Source: Domibacillus epiphyticus (GTDB lineage: Bacteria > Bacillota > Bacilli > Bacillales > Domibacillaceae). From it: DNA of 64,000 bases. Every line of letters starts with the position of its first letter. The stretch's first letter is position 1. Positions 26,120-35,029 of the stretch are shown here, in pieces. Location of the stretch: assembly GCF_001975785.1 (NCBI RefSeq), contig NZ_MSFI01000026.1:1-64000 (forward strand), read 5' to 3'. The position numbers and the translations under genes are program-made. Below the pieces are notes generated by a model. The model did no database searches and was not told the DNA's origin. It saw nothing but the letters and a program-made list of their open reading frames with translations.

Positions 26120-27147
26120 AAAAAGCAAAAAAAATCTTTTTGTCAATGTTGACACCTGTATTAGCTTTAAGTCTTGCTGCATGCAGCGGCACAAAGGAAA
26201 CAGGAGGTACAGGTGGAGCAGAGAGCGGTATACAGGAGATGACCATTAAAATTTCGCACGTTGTTGCAGAAAATACACCAAAACAGCAAGGTGCCTTAAA
26301 AATGAAAGAATATATCGAGAGTGAATCCGATGGAAAAATTAAAGTACAGATATACCCAAATAGCCAATTGTTTGGTGATAAAGATGAATACCAAAATTTA
26401 ATTGCCAATAACGTCCAATTTATTCTTCCGGATATGGCCAAGCTTGTTGGGAGCGATCCTGGTTTTAATATTCCATCCATGCCATTCCTTTTTGAAAGTG
26501 ATGAAGCAGCTAATGCATTCTGGGACGGTGAAAAAGGACAAGAGATTTTTAAACGATTAGAAAAAGATGGCGTTCGCGGGATCACAAACTGGCCGAACGG
26601 ACCGAAACATATTACAAACAACATAAAAGAAATTAAAGGCCCGGATGACTTGGACGGTATGAAAATACGTACTCAAGGCGGAAAATTACAGGAAGAGATT
26701 TATAAAACATTAGGCGCTGGTTCTACTTCTATTCCATTCGGCGAGCTCTATACAGCACTCCAGCAGGGAACTGTAGATGGTCAGGAAAACACGTTTAGCA
26801 ACATTGAATCGAAAAAATTTGATGAAACGCAGAAATATATGACAATTACAGGACACAATCGCGTAGAATATGCATTATTAACAAACACAAAGTTCTGGGA
26901 CAGCATGAATGACGAAACAAGGGAAATCGTTGAAAAAGGTATTGAAGAAGGCACAAAAGTAGCCAGACAATCTGCTGCAGATTTGAATAATAAATCTCTT
27001 GAAAAATTAAAAGAACGTGGAGAGATGAAAATAACAGAGCTTTCTGAGGAAGATATTGCAGCCTTCAAACAAAAATTGGCTCCGGTATACAAAGCATGGA
27101 CAGAGGAAATTGGAGCGGACATTATAAAAGACGCAGAGAGTAAATAA
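26116..27147 (+). CDS. dctP: TRAP transporter solute-binding protein (DctP), lipoprotein
   Basis: The 343-residue protein has a lipoprotein signal peptide (lipobox LAAC, Cys at about residue 23) and the DctP fold. KIRTQGG (about 183-189) includes the conserved Arg that clamps the ligand carboxylate, and FGELYTALQQGTVDGQEN (about 207-224) is the family signature. It captures an organic acid outside the cell and hands it to DctQM, whose genes lie divergently at 22591-24410 under the same type of operator. A terminator follows. Confidence 0.92.
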   Translation: MKKAKKIFLSMLTPVLALSLAACSGTKETGGTGGAESGIQEMTIKISHVVAENTPKQQGALKMKEYIESESDGKIKVQIYPNSQLFGDKDEYQNLIANNVQFILPDMAKLVGSDPGFNIPSMPFLFESDEAANAFWDGEKGQEIFKRLEKDGVRGITNWPNGPKHITNNIKEIKGPDDLDGMKIRTQGGKLQEEIYKTLGAGSTSIPFGELYTALQQGTVDGQENTFSNIESKKFDETQKYMTITGHNRVEYALLTNTKFWDSMNDETREIVEKGIEEGTKVARQSAADLNNKSLEKLKERGEMKITELSEEDIAAFKQKLAPVYKAWTEEIGADIIKDAESK

Positions 27148-27167
27148 TGCTTCATAGATATAAATAA

Positions 27168-27201
27168 ACAGACGGCACTTACAACAGCGCCGTCTGTTTT
27201 T
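27168..27201. terminator. Terminator between dctP and PrpD copy 2
   Basis: ACAGACGGC and GCCGTCTGT form a 9-bp stem followed by TTTTT. It is placed between two convergent stops. Confidence 0.85.
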
Positions 27202-27203
27202 AG

Positions 27204-28586
27204 TTATTTTTGTACGTGCTTTTGATAGCCCATCCCCGCCTGCAAACCAGCCGGCAGCCATTTCGCTACATTATGATAATCTTCTAGATTTTTTACATTC
27301 ACGATCCATTCTTCGACAATATCTTGTGGTATTTCCATTGTCATGTTTCTGAATTTTCCAACCAGCTCATCCATGGATACGGGATTCTCTGGATCTCCCT
27401 TTGGATAATCTGTTTCTTTCTCTATCACCTGGCCATTATGAAGTTCTATTTTGATGGCTGATCCCCACTTGTCTGGGTATCGATCATCTATTTCTTGATC
27501 TAAAGTTACCTCAATTTTTTTCATTAATTGCCGAATTTTTTTGTCTTGCAGTGTTTCTGTCTTAAAATGATGCATCCCTGCACTGTTCTTTATAAAAGCC
27601 AGTGCTGCACAGAATTGAACACTGAATTTAGATGCGTAAATCGTATCAGGATCTGGATTGTCGGTAATATCAATAACAGCTCTATACCCTTTTATCTGTA
27701 CCTTTTTGATATCCTCCGCCTGCAATGGAGTGTCTTTGTTTATCGATAAAACTAAATCAATAGCTGGGTGAGTATGCCTGCAAGAGGCATGAATTTTAAA
27801 GGAGTTTTCTGTAATTTTTAATTTCTCTCCAAGACCGTTCGTTATTTTTGCTTCATCATAATCGGTGGACATTGCTTTAAAAAAGCCTCGGTCCCCTTCT
27901 AATATTTTCTTGGCTCCTGTAAATCCTTTTTCGGCTAAAAGGGCTGATATGACACCATTCATTGCAGCTTTCCCCGGATGCAGCTGTTTAGACATGGCAC
28001 CATCCTCAATAAATTCCCATAATCCTGCGGCCTGTGTACCAGCTGAACCTAATACATGAACAATTTGCTCCTCATTTAAATGAAGTAATTTCGAAACGGC
28101 AGCCGCAGCGCCAAATGTTCCACATGTAGCAGTATTGTGCCAATAATGGTAGTGTGAAGGAGATACAGCTTCACCAATTCGATAGCATATTTCATATCCA
28201 AGAGCAACAGCGGCAATGAATTCTTTGCCGCTGCTCCCTTTCCATTCAGCCACAGCCAGCGCTGCGGGAATTACAACAGTGCCAGCATGGATAATGGATC
28301 CCTTATGAATGTCATCTAATTCAACGATATGGCTCGAGGCGCCATTGACGAATGCTGCCTGCGCAACGGAAGTCTTCCCACTGCCTGTTAGTAGCGTAGA
28401 TTGAGGCGCTCCTCCTGCTTCGAGTACCATTTCATTAATCATTTGAATGGGTGCCTTTTTATGTCCTGCCAAAGCGGAACCTGCCCAATCGAGAATACAA
28501 ATCTTGGTGAATTCAACTGCTTCTTTTGGAAGATCGTCATACGAAGTATTTACGACAAAAGCGGCCAAAGTTTTACTTAATGTCAT
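27204..28586 (-). CDS. MmgE/PrpD family protein, copy 2
   Basis: This 460-residue full-length MmgE/PrpD protein has FVNGASSHIVELDDIHKGSIIHAG (about 74-97) and QLHPGKAAMNGVISALLAEKGF (about 196-217), including the family's HPGKAA block. It is the last gene of the long operon that starts with the CitE-like lyase. It lies 33 bases after the CaiB-type CoA-transferase gene. Family members dehydrate 2-methylcitrate or decarboxylate cis-aconitate; the reaction here is not known. Confidence 0.88.
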   Translation of the reverse strand: MTLSKTLAAFVVNTSYDDLPKEAVEFTKICILDWAGSALAGHKKAPIQMINEMVLEAGGAPQSTLLTGSGKTSVAQAAFVNGASSHIVELDDIHKGSIIHAGTVVIPAALAVAEWKGSSGKEFIAAVALGYEICYRIGEAVSPSHYHYWHNTATCGTFGAAAAVSKLLHLNEEQIVHVLGSAGTQAAGLWEFIEDGAMSKQLHPGKAAMNGVISALLAEKGFTGAKKILEGDRGFFKAMSTDYDEAKITNGLGEKLKITENSFKIHASCRHTHPAIDLVLSINKDTPLQAEDIKKVQIKGYRAVIDITDNPDPDTIYASKFSVQFCAALAFIKNSAGMHHFKTETLQDKKIRQLMKKIEVTLDQEIDDRYPDKWGSAIKIELHNGQVIEKETDYPKGDPENPVSMDELVGKFRNMTMEIPQDIVEEWIVNVKNLEDYHNVAKWLPAGLQAGMGYQKHVQK

Positions 28587-28619
28587 CTCGTTATCCCCAC
28601 CTTCCTTTTTAAAATATCT

Positions 28620-29780
28620 TTATACTCTCTGAATCCTGCTATCAAAGCCAAATTCTTTTAAAATGGATTCTGTGTGTTCGCCTACTTCTGGCACCGGGTT
28701 CATGACCGTATCAATTCCTTCAGCAAATGTAACCGGAGGAATTAAGGCCTTTATTTTTCCGGCAGGTGTGTCCACCTCTCTCCATCGATTGCGAACATTC
28801 AGCTGAGGATGTTGAATAAACTCTCGCATCGTATTCAAACGGGCATTCGCAATATTTGCCTCTTCAAGGCGGTCAATGACGTGATTTGAATCAAGCTTTT
28901 GAAAAACGGAATCAATTATTTCCTTCAAAGATTCTTTGTTGTCTACTCTATTTGAGTTGCTGTTAAACCTGGTGTCCTTAGCCACCTGTGGGTTTTGCAG
29001 CACTTTTTCACAGAACTGCGCCCATTCCCGTTCATTTTGAATGCCCAAAAATACAAGCTTTTGATCGCCTGCCATAAATGGGCCATACGGGTAAATTGTT
29101 GCATGGCTTGCACCGGTTCGATTTGGTTCCGTACTTCCATACGCTGAATAATACATCGGATACCCCATCCATTCCGCAAGCGCTTCAAGCATTGACACTT
29201 CCATTACAGTTCCCTTGCCGGTCTTATTGCGGGCGATAAGAGCTGTCAAAATACCTGAATACGCATACATCCCTGCAGAGATATCCGCAATTGAAATGCC
29301 GGATTTTGATGGTGTATCTTCCGTTCCAGTAATGGACACTAACCCCGCCTCACATTGGATAAGCAAGTCATATGCTTTCTTATTTGTATAAGGTCCAAAA
29401 GTGCCGTAACCGGATATTCCACATATAATAAGCTGCGGGTATTTTTCTTTTAATACAGAAGCGCTAAATCCAAGACGATCTACAGCACCCGGCGCTAAGT
29501 TATGAATGAAGACATCCGCTTTTGACAGCAATTCATCCAGGACTTCTTTTGATTCTTCCTGTTTTAAATCCAGAGCGATCGATTCCTTTGAACGGTTGAT
29601 CCAGACAAAGTGACTGGACATTCCATTTACGGTTTTATCATAGTTCCGGGCAAAATCTCCTGTACCCGGCCGTTCCACCTTAATGACACGAGCCCCCAAA
29701 TCCGCCAGCTGTCTAGTGGCAAATGGTGCCGCCACAGCTTGTTCCAACGAAACGACCGTAATTCCTTCTAGTGGTAACAT
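28620..29780 (-). CDS. CaiB/BaiF family CoA-transferase
   Basis: This 386-residue family III CoA-transferase has VVSLEQAVAAPFATRQLADLGARVIKVERPGTGD near the N-terminus (about 9-42), NRSKESIALDLK, and the catalytic Asp in SIADISAGMYAYSGILTAL (about 162-180). The family moves CoA between carboxylic acids, often from succinyl-CoA to a dicarboxylate (itaconate, mesaconate, citramalate, benzylsuccinate). In this operon succinate release would explain the linked succinate dehydrogenase genes. That link is inferred. Confidence 0.9.
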   Translation of the reverse strand: MLPLEGITVVSLEQAVAAPFATRQLADLGARVIKVERPGTGDFARNYDKTVNGMSSHFVWINRSKESIALDLKQEESKEVLDELLSKADVFIHNLAPGAVDRLGFSASVLKEKYPQLIICGISGYGTFGPYTNKKAYDLLIQCEAGLVSITGTEDTPSKSGISIADISAGMYAYSGILTALIARNKTGKGTVMEVSMLEALAEWMGYPMYYSAYGSTEPNRTGASHATIYPYGPFMAGDQKLVFLGIQNEREWAQFCEKVLQNPQVAKDTRFNSNSNRVDNKESLKEIIDSVFQKLDSNHVIDRLEEANIANARLNTMREFIQHPQLNVRNRWREVDTPAGKIKALIPPVTFAEGIDTVMNPVPEVGEHTESILKEFGFDSRIQRV

Positions 29781-29823
29781 GGGCGAAGCCTCCTAACCAT
29801 TTGATTTAATGAAAACAGTTTTT

Positions 29824-30378
29824 TTACACAGAACGATATTTTTCCGCCCCTTGCTTATACCAATCTCGACCATACGCATCATTTATCACTACAGCCGGAA
29901 AATCTTCTATCACCATTTTTCTGATCGCTTCTGTCCCTAAATCTTCATAGGCAACTACTTCCACTTCTTTAATGGTGCGGGCAATCAATGCACCTGATCC
30001 ACCGATAGCACCAAAGTATATCGCCTCATTCTTCTCAATTGAATCAATAACTTCCTGGCTGCGATATCCTTTTCCGATCATTCCCTTTAATCCTAAATCC
30101 AACAAATCGGGGGTATATTTGTCCATTCTGCCACTCGTCGTTGGTCCGGCAGATCCGATTACCTGGCCTGGTTTGGCCGGTGTAGGTCCAACATAATAGA
30201 TAACGGCTCCTTTTATATTAAAAGGAAGGTCCTCTCCACGTTCGAGCGCTTCCGCCATTCGTTTATGCGCGGCATCTCTTGCTGCATAAACGGTCCCGCT
30301 GATTAATACCCGGTCACCCGATTTTAATGATCGAACCGTATCCTCATCAAATGGCGCTATTATTTTTATGGCTGACAA
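29824..30378 (-). CDS. Class I fumarate hydratase, beta (C-terminal) subunit
   Basis: The 184-residue protein matches the C-terminal domain of Fe-S class I fumarases: LKSGDRVLISGTVYAARDAAHKRM, VIYYVGPTPAKPGQVIGSAGPTTSGRMD and the final NDAYGRDWY. It pairs with the alpha subunit encoded immediately upstream. I prefer the TTG at 30378 (8 bases after GAGG) over the GTG at 30387. Some class I enzymes hydrate mesaconate to citramalate as well as fumarate to malate, relevant to this island. Confidence 0.9.
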   Translation of the reverse strand: MSAIKIIAPFDEDTVRSLKSGDRVLISGTVYAARDAAHKRMAEALERGEDLPFNIKGAVIYYVGPTPAKPGQVIGSAGPTTSGRMDKYTPDLLDLGLKGMIGKGYRSQEVIDSIEKNEAIYFGAIGGSGALIARTIKEVEVVAYEDLGTEAIRKMVIEDFPAVVINDAYGRDWYKQGAEKYRSV

Positions 30379-30392
30379 TACAATCACCTCGT

Positions 30393-31238
30393 TTAAAGAA
30401 TAATTTCTTTATGCCGGCTTGCATGACAATTCAAGTTAATCGCCACCGGCAGTGCGGCGATATGGCACGGAGCAATTTCAATTTTCACATCAAGCGCTGT
30501 CGTGCTTCCCCCCATTCCTTGAGGGCCAATCCCGAGCTTATTGATTTCTTCCATTAACTCTACCTCTAACTTTTCGATTTCCTCAAGATGGCTTCTTACA
30601 CCGATTGGTCTAAACAGAGATTTTTTCGCTAAATACGCACACTTTTCGAAGTTCCCGCCGATACCCACACCTACAACAAGAGGTGGACAGGCATTCGGTC
30701 CTGCAACACGGACAGTTTCGATAATAAAGTTTTTTATTCCCTGGAGTCCATCGGATGGCTTTAGCATTTGAAGCTTGCTCATATTTTCGCTTCCGCCGCC
30801 TTTAGCTGACATATGAATGATCATTTGGTCACCAGGTACAACCTCGACGTGGATGACAGACGGTGTGTTATATCCTGTACTTTTTTGTCTTGTAATCGGG
30901 TGATCGACAATTGAATGCCTCAAATAACCCTCTTCATATCCCTTTTTTACCCCTTCATTAATCGCGTCGTATAAATTGCCCCCTTCAATGCGGCAATCCT
31001 GGCCAAGCTCAACAATAAAAACGGAAACGCCGGTATCTTGACACATTGGTACACGCTCGGCGGTTGCAATATTTGCATTTTCAATCAATTGATCAAGTAC
31101 ATCTCTTCCTGTTTCAGACACTTCCGTTTTTAATGCTGATTTAAATGCATTGACGACGTCTTCACCAAGATCATAGTTTGCCTCTTGACATATAACGGAA
31201 ACTTTCTCCACAATTTTTTCATAGCTTATCGTTTTCAA
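30393..31238 (-). CDS. Class I fumarate hydratase, alpha (N-terminal) subunit
   Basis: The 281-residue subunit carries the three cysteine contexts for the 4Fe-4S cluster: PMCQDTG (about 49-55), GPNACPPLVVGVGIGG (about 164-179) and KCAYLAKK (about 183-190). The protein is the size of stand-alone TtdA/FumA-alpha subunits. The start is TTG 31238 after AGGGGGAAGGG. An in-frame ATG at 31322 would overlap the thioesterase gene and is rejected. Fumarase or mesaconase activity is expected. Confidence 0.9.
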   Translation of the reverse strand: MKTISYEKIVEKVSVICQEANYDLGEDVVNAFKSALKTEVSETGRDVLDQLIENANIATAERVPMCQDTGVSVFIVELGQDCRIEGGNLYDAINEGVKKGYEEGYLRHSIVDHPITRQKSTGYNTPSVIHVEVVPGDQMIIHMSAKGGGSENMSKLQMLKPSDGLQGIKNFIIETVRVAGPNACPPLVVGVGIGGNFEKCAYLAKKSLFRPIGVRSHLEEIEKLEVELMEEINKLGIGPQGMGGSTTALDVKIEIAPCHIAALPVAINLNCHASRHKEIIL

Positions 31239-31263
31239 GTAACCCTTCCCCCTTTGATCCGTT

Positions 31264-31767
31264 TCATTTGTTCCCTGCGAAAAAGGTTCCCAGCCCCACA
31301 GCAACAAGATCATTCTCATCATCTACAATCATGCACTGCCCGACCACTGTTGTTTTCCCCTGATGCAAAATGACAGGATCCGCGTACAGCTTGCTTCCTT
31401 TCCCCTGCTTTATGAAATTCACTTTCAATTCAATGGTGAGTACTTTTCTTTCTTCTGTTTTTGCTAACGCTGAAATAATTTTGTACCCAAGCGCCACATC
31501 AGCCAGTGTATAGACCGCTCCCCCTTGAGCGACGCCATATTTATTGGCGTTTTGGAGTCCAAGATCCATCGTGACCCTGTTTTCGTTTTCTATATTAATG
31601 CCAAGTGACCTTCCAAAATAATGAAAATCTCCATCTTTTGAGCGTTTTATCGATCGTATAATATGTTCAATATGTTCAAGTTCTTGCTGTGTAAGTTCAT
31701 TCAAACTTTCATTAATTGATTTCCTTATGACCAATGAACCGCTCTTCCTATCCGTATTGGCAATCAT
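31264..31767 (-). CDS. PaaI-like hotdog-fold thioesterase
   Basis: The 167-residue protein has a hotdog domain at about 45-165. The usual HGG(A)xxxLAD motif appears as GVAQGGAVYTLADVALGY (about 77-94), so the His is replaced by Gln, while the Asp at the end is kept. The family hydrolyses acyl-CoA thioesters. Its place between sdhB and fumarase alpha suggests release of CoA from a pathway intermediate or rescue of trapped CoA. Its start overlaps the sdhB stop by 4 bases. Confidence 0.8.
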   Translation of the reverse strand: MIANTDRKSGSLVIRKSINESLNELTQQELEHIEHIIRSIKRSKDGDFHYFGRSLGINIENENRVTMDLGLQNANKYGVAQGGAVYTLADVALGYKIISALAKTEERKVLTIELKVNFIKQGKGSKLYADPVILHQGKTTVVGQCMIVDDENDLVAVGLGTFFAGNK

Positions 31768-32522
31768 TTTCGGAACCAGCTTGTCAGTGCGTATTTGTTA
31801 GCGCTTTGATTCAATTCAGCAAGTGCCGTTGTTAATGGAATTTCTTTCGGACAAACTTGAACACAGTTCTGGGAATTTCCGCAATTCGCTATCCCCTCAT
31901 CTCCAATGACAACTTCCATCCGTTCCTCTTTTTTCAGTGCCCCGGTAGGATGCATATTGAAATACTTTGTCTGGCCCATCGCTTGCGGACCGATAAATGG
32001 AGATTTACTATTTACATTCGGGCAGGCTTCGAGGCAGCATCCGCACGTCATACATGTTGAATATTTGTAAGCTTCCTGCTGCTCGCTTGATGAAATATTC
32101 GGTCCTGCATCCAATGCATACGTACCGTCAATAGGGATCCAGCCCTTAATTTTTTTCAAATCTTCAAACATTCTTTCTCGATTCACCACTAAATCTTTTT
32201 CAACTGGAAATGTACTCATTGGTTCTAACGTTATTGGCTGTTCCAGCTTATCTACGAGCGCTGAACAAGCTTGTCTTACTTTCCCATTAATTCTCATGCT
32301 GCAAGCGCCGCAAACTTCTTCCAGACAATTATAGTCCCAAACAACAGCACGGACAGCTTCACCATTTACGTTTACCGGATTTCGCTGGATTTCCATTAAA
32401 GCCGATATGACATTCATATTTGGGCGATACGGGACATGAAATTCCTCCCAGTATGAAGGGGCATCTAAATCGTTCTGCCTTTTAATTTTAAATCGCAGTA
32501 CCTTTTCTTTCGTCTCAATCAT
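31764..32522 (-). CDS. sdhB: Succinate dehydrogenase iron-sulfur subunit
   Basis: The 252-residue protein has ligands for three clusters: LEEVCGACSMRINGKVRQAC (2Fe-2S, about 66-85), CMTCGCCLEACPN (about 156-168) and CGNSQNCVQVCPKEIPL (about 212-228). The length and order follow Bacillus SdhB. It overlaps sdhA by 4 bases. Placed inside the carboxylate operon, the complex is probably a second SDH used with this pathway; the usual sdhCAB next to uvrC/trxA would lie elsewhere in the genome. Confidence 0.92.
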   Translation of the reverse strand: MIETKEKVLRFKIKRQNDLDAPSYWEEFHVPYRPNMNVISALMEIQRNPVNVNGEAVRAVVWDYNCLEEVCGACSMRINGKVRQACSALVDKLEQPITLEPMSTFPVEKDLVVNRERMFEDLKKIKGWIPIDGTYALDAGPNISSSEQQEAYKYSTCMTCGCCLEACPNVNSKSPFIGPQAMGQTKYFNMHPTGALKKEERMEVVIGDEGIANCGNSQNCVQVCPKEIPLTTALAELNQSANKYALTSWFRK

Positions 32523-34327
32523 TTAACTGCCTCCTTTACTGCTGCCGCCGCCGCACTCTTGCTGCTTTCCTCGGTTTTGCTGTCCGACATGACATCATAC
32601 CTTCTCGGACGCGGCTTAATATATCGAAGATCCACCGGCTCATACGTAAATTGGGGCCCGCTTTCCGAGTAGGAGGCAATTGTCGTTTTCAACCAATTCT
32701 CATCATCACGCTCGGGAAATTCTGGTTTATAATGTGCTCCCCTGCTCTCATTACGATTAAGTGCGCCTAGTGTAATAACTCTTGCCAATTCCATCATATT
32801 GCGCAGTTGTCTGACAAAAACCGCGGTTCGATTTTGCCATGATGAGTCATCATCCATTCCGATGTTATTCCACCTGTCTAACAGTTCCTGTAGTTTTTCG
32901 TCTGTCTTTTGTAGCCTGTCATTATATCTGACGACCGTTACGTTATCCACCATCCAGTCGCTCATTTCCACATGAAGCTGGTACGGATTTTCTGTTCCTT
33001 TCATATTGTATATCCGGTTCATTTCTTCCTCTTGACTCATTCTTTCCTTTTCATATAAATCATCTGGCAAGTCAGTACACGATGTTTCCAGCTTTTGCAC
33101 ATATTTAACCGCGTTCGGTCCTGTAACCAGCCCTCCATAAATAGCAGATACAAGCGAATTTGCGCCGAGACGGTTTGCACCGTGGTATTGATATTCACAT
33201 TCTCCGCAGGCAAATAGCCCTTGAATGTTTGTCATTTGATCATAGTCAACCCATAAACCACCCATCGAATAATGCATCGCCGGGAAAATTTTCATCGGCA
33301 CTTTTCGTGGGTCATCGCCTGCAAATTTTTCATAAATGTCTAAAATTCCGCCTAATTTTCTTTCAAGCTTTTCTTCCGGCAAATGGGAGAGATCTAGATA
33401 AACCATGTTCTCTCCGTTTATTCCGAGTTTCAGGTCCACACAAACGTGAAATATTTCACGTGTCGCGATATCACGCGGTACCAGATTTCCATACGCGGGG
33501 TATTTTTCTTCAAGGAAATACCACGGTTTCCCTTCTTTATATACCCATACCCGGCCGCCTTCTCCCCGTGCCGACTCTGACATTAACCTCAATTTATCAT
33601 CACCTGGTATCGCGGTCGGATGAATCTGGATAAATTCTCCATTAGCATAATGTGCACCTTGCTGGTACGCGATGCTATGTGCGCTTCCTGTATTGATTGT
33701 TGAGTTTGTGCTTTTTCTGAAAACGTTGCCAATTCCTCCTGTAGCCATAATAACGGCATCCGAACGAAATTCTTTAATTTCCATCGTCTTTAAATTTTGC
33801 GCGATCAATCCACGGCATATTTTCTCGCCATCAAGTACGAGAGACAGCATCTCCCAGTGCTCGAATTTTTCTACTAACCCGTCAACCTCATATTTACGCA
33901 CCTGCTCATCAAGCGCGTACAATATTTGCTGCCCTGTCGTTGCACCCGCAAAAGCGGTTCTTGAATATTTCGCGCCGCCTAAACGCCGGAAATCGATCTT
34001 TCCTTCTTCCGTCCGGTTAAACTGAACACCCATTCTCGCCAGCAGGTAAATGATATCCGGCGCAGCATCACACATATCTTTTACTGGCGGCTGGTTTGCC
34101 AGAAAATCACCGCCATAAATTGTGTCGTCGAAGTGCTCCCATGTAGAGTCCCCTTCACCTTTTGTATTGACCGCTCCGTTAATTCCACCTTGTGCACAAA
34201 CCGAATGTGATCTGCGTACTGGAACTAGTGAAAATAGTTTTACCACGCCGCCTGCTTCCGCAATTTTAATGGTTGCCATTAAGCCGGCTAAGCCCCCGCC
34301 TATAACAATATAATCCTGGTTTTTCAT
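32519..34327 (-). CDS. sdhA: Succinate dehydrogenase/fumarate reductase flavoprotein subunit
   Basis: The 602-residue flavoprotein has the FAD site IVIGGGLAGLMATIKIAEAG (about 7-26), the covalent-FAD His region RRSHSVCAQGGINGAV, active-site IHPTAIPGDDKLRLMSESARGEGG (about 236-259), and HYSMGGLWVDYDQMTNIQGLFACGECEYQYHGANRLGANSL (about 355-395). This is full Bacillus-type SdhA. It oxidises succinate to fumarate and passes electrons to SdhB; a methylsuccinate-type substrate cannot be excluded. The Ala/Lys-rich tail is probably disordered. Confidence 0.94.
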   Translation of the reverse strand: MKNQDYIVIGGGLAGLMATIKIAEAGGVVKLFSLVPVRRSHSVCAQGGINGAVNTKGEGDSTWEHFDDTIYGGDFLANQPPVKDMCDAAPDIIYLLARMGVQFNRTEEGKIDFRRLGGAKYSRTAFAGATTGQQILYALDEQVRKYEVDGLVEKFEHWEMLSLVLDGEKICRGLIAQNLKTMEIKEFRSDAVIMATGGIGNVFRKSTNSTINTGSAHSIAYQQGAHYANGEFIQIHPTAIPGDDKLRLMSESARGEGGRVWVYKEGKPWYFLEEKYPAYGNLVPRDIATREIFHVCVDLKLGINGENMVYLDLSHLPEEKLERKLGGILDIYEKFAGDDPRKVPMKIFPAMHYSMGGLWVDYDQMTNIQGLFACGECEYQYHGANRLGANSLVSAIYGGLVTGPNAVKYVQKLETSCTDLPDDLYEKERMSQEEEMNRIYNMKGTENPYQLHVEMSDWMVDNVTVVRYNDRLQKTDEKLQELLDRWNNIGMDDDSSWQNRTAVFVRQLRNMMELARVITLGALNRNESRGAHYKPEFPERDDENWLKTTIASYSESGPQFTYEPVDLRYIKPRPRRYDVMSDSKTEESSKSAAAAAVKEAVK

Positions 34328-34359
34328 CTATCCCGCCCCCTAATCCTTTTGTTGTTCAC

Positions 34360-35001
34360 TTATATAAAACTAAATAACGTCGCAACTCCTAAAGCACTCA
34401 TTAAAGCGAAAAGAATCATGCTTACTTGCAAAGCAATTTTTTGAGATGTTTTCCCAATGGTTATTCCCCAGGTAATAAGCGCCGTTGATAATCCGTTACA
34501 AAGATGGTAAGCGGTTGCAATAATGCCGGCAACATAAAATGCAAAAATGATGGGATTTTGTAAATGTTCGCTGACAAGATGATAGTTTACTTCTGTCCCT
34601 GTCATCGCTGTCGACAATCGAAAAGACCACACATGGTAAATGACAAATACGAAGATGATTACACCGCTTATTCTTTGAAAGAAAAATGTCAAGTTTCGCG
34701 TGTATTTGTATGAAGCTGTATTATGATTAGAGATAAAACTTAAGTAAAGTCCATATATAGCGTGGAAAAGGAGGGGAATTGCAATAAATACAATTTCAAT
34801 CCCAATTAAAAACGGGAGGCTCTGCAAAAGCGCAATTTGTTCATTATACTTTTCAGCACCGAACATCGCCATGGAATTTGTATAAAAATGCTCTGCCATG
34901 AACAACCCGAGTGGAAGGATTCCTGCAAGCGAGTGAAGCCGTGCATAAAGAAATTTCTTGCTTGATTTGCTTTGAGGAGCATTTGCTATCGCGGCTTTCA
35001 T
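34360..35001 (-). CDS. sdhC: Succinate dehydrogenase cytochrome b558 subunit
   Basis: The 213-residue membrane anchor has five hydrophobic helices and histidines suited to bind two haems (LHSLAGILPLGLFMAEHFY at about 23-41; VIYHVW; AYHLCNGLST). This is the Bacillus SdhC type, in which one protein replaces SdhC/SdhD and reduces menaquinone. It is the second gene of the operon, 28 bases after the CitE-like lyase gene and 32 bases before sdhA. Confidence 0.92.
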   Translation of the reverse strand: MKAAIANAPQSKSSKKFLYARLHSLAGILPLGLFMAEHFYTNSMAMFGAEKYNEQIALLQSLPFLIGIEIVFIAIPLLFHAIYGLYLSFISNHNTASYKYTRNLTFFFQRISGVIIFVFVIYHVWSFRLSTAMTGTEVNYHLVSEHLQNPIIFAFYVAGIIATAYHLCNGLSTALITWGITIGKTSQKIALQVSMILFALMSALGVATLFSFI

Positions 35002-35029
35002 ATTTTTCCCCCATTCCTAAAAGTAATGA

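Noticed and set aside
31239-31322. Extension of fumarase alpha to ATG 31322
   Set aside because: It overlaps the thioesterase gene and does not match the family; TTG 31238 follows a strong ribosome site.
28299-32140. Extra GGATCC hexamers near 28300, 31378 and 32134
   Set aside because: They are inside coding sequence and lack the second GGAT/ATCC half at the right spacing, so they are not counted as operators.
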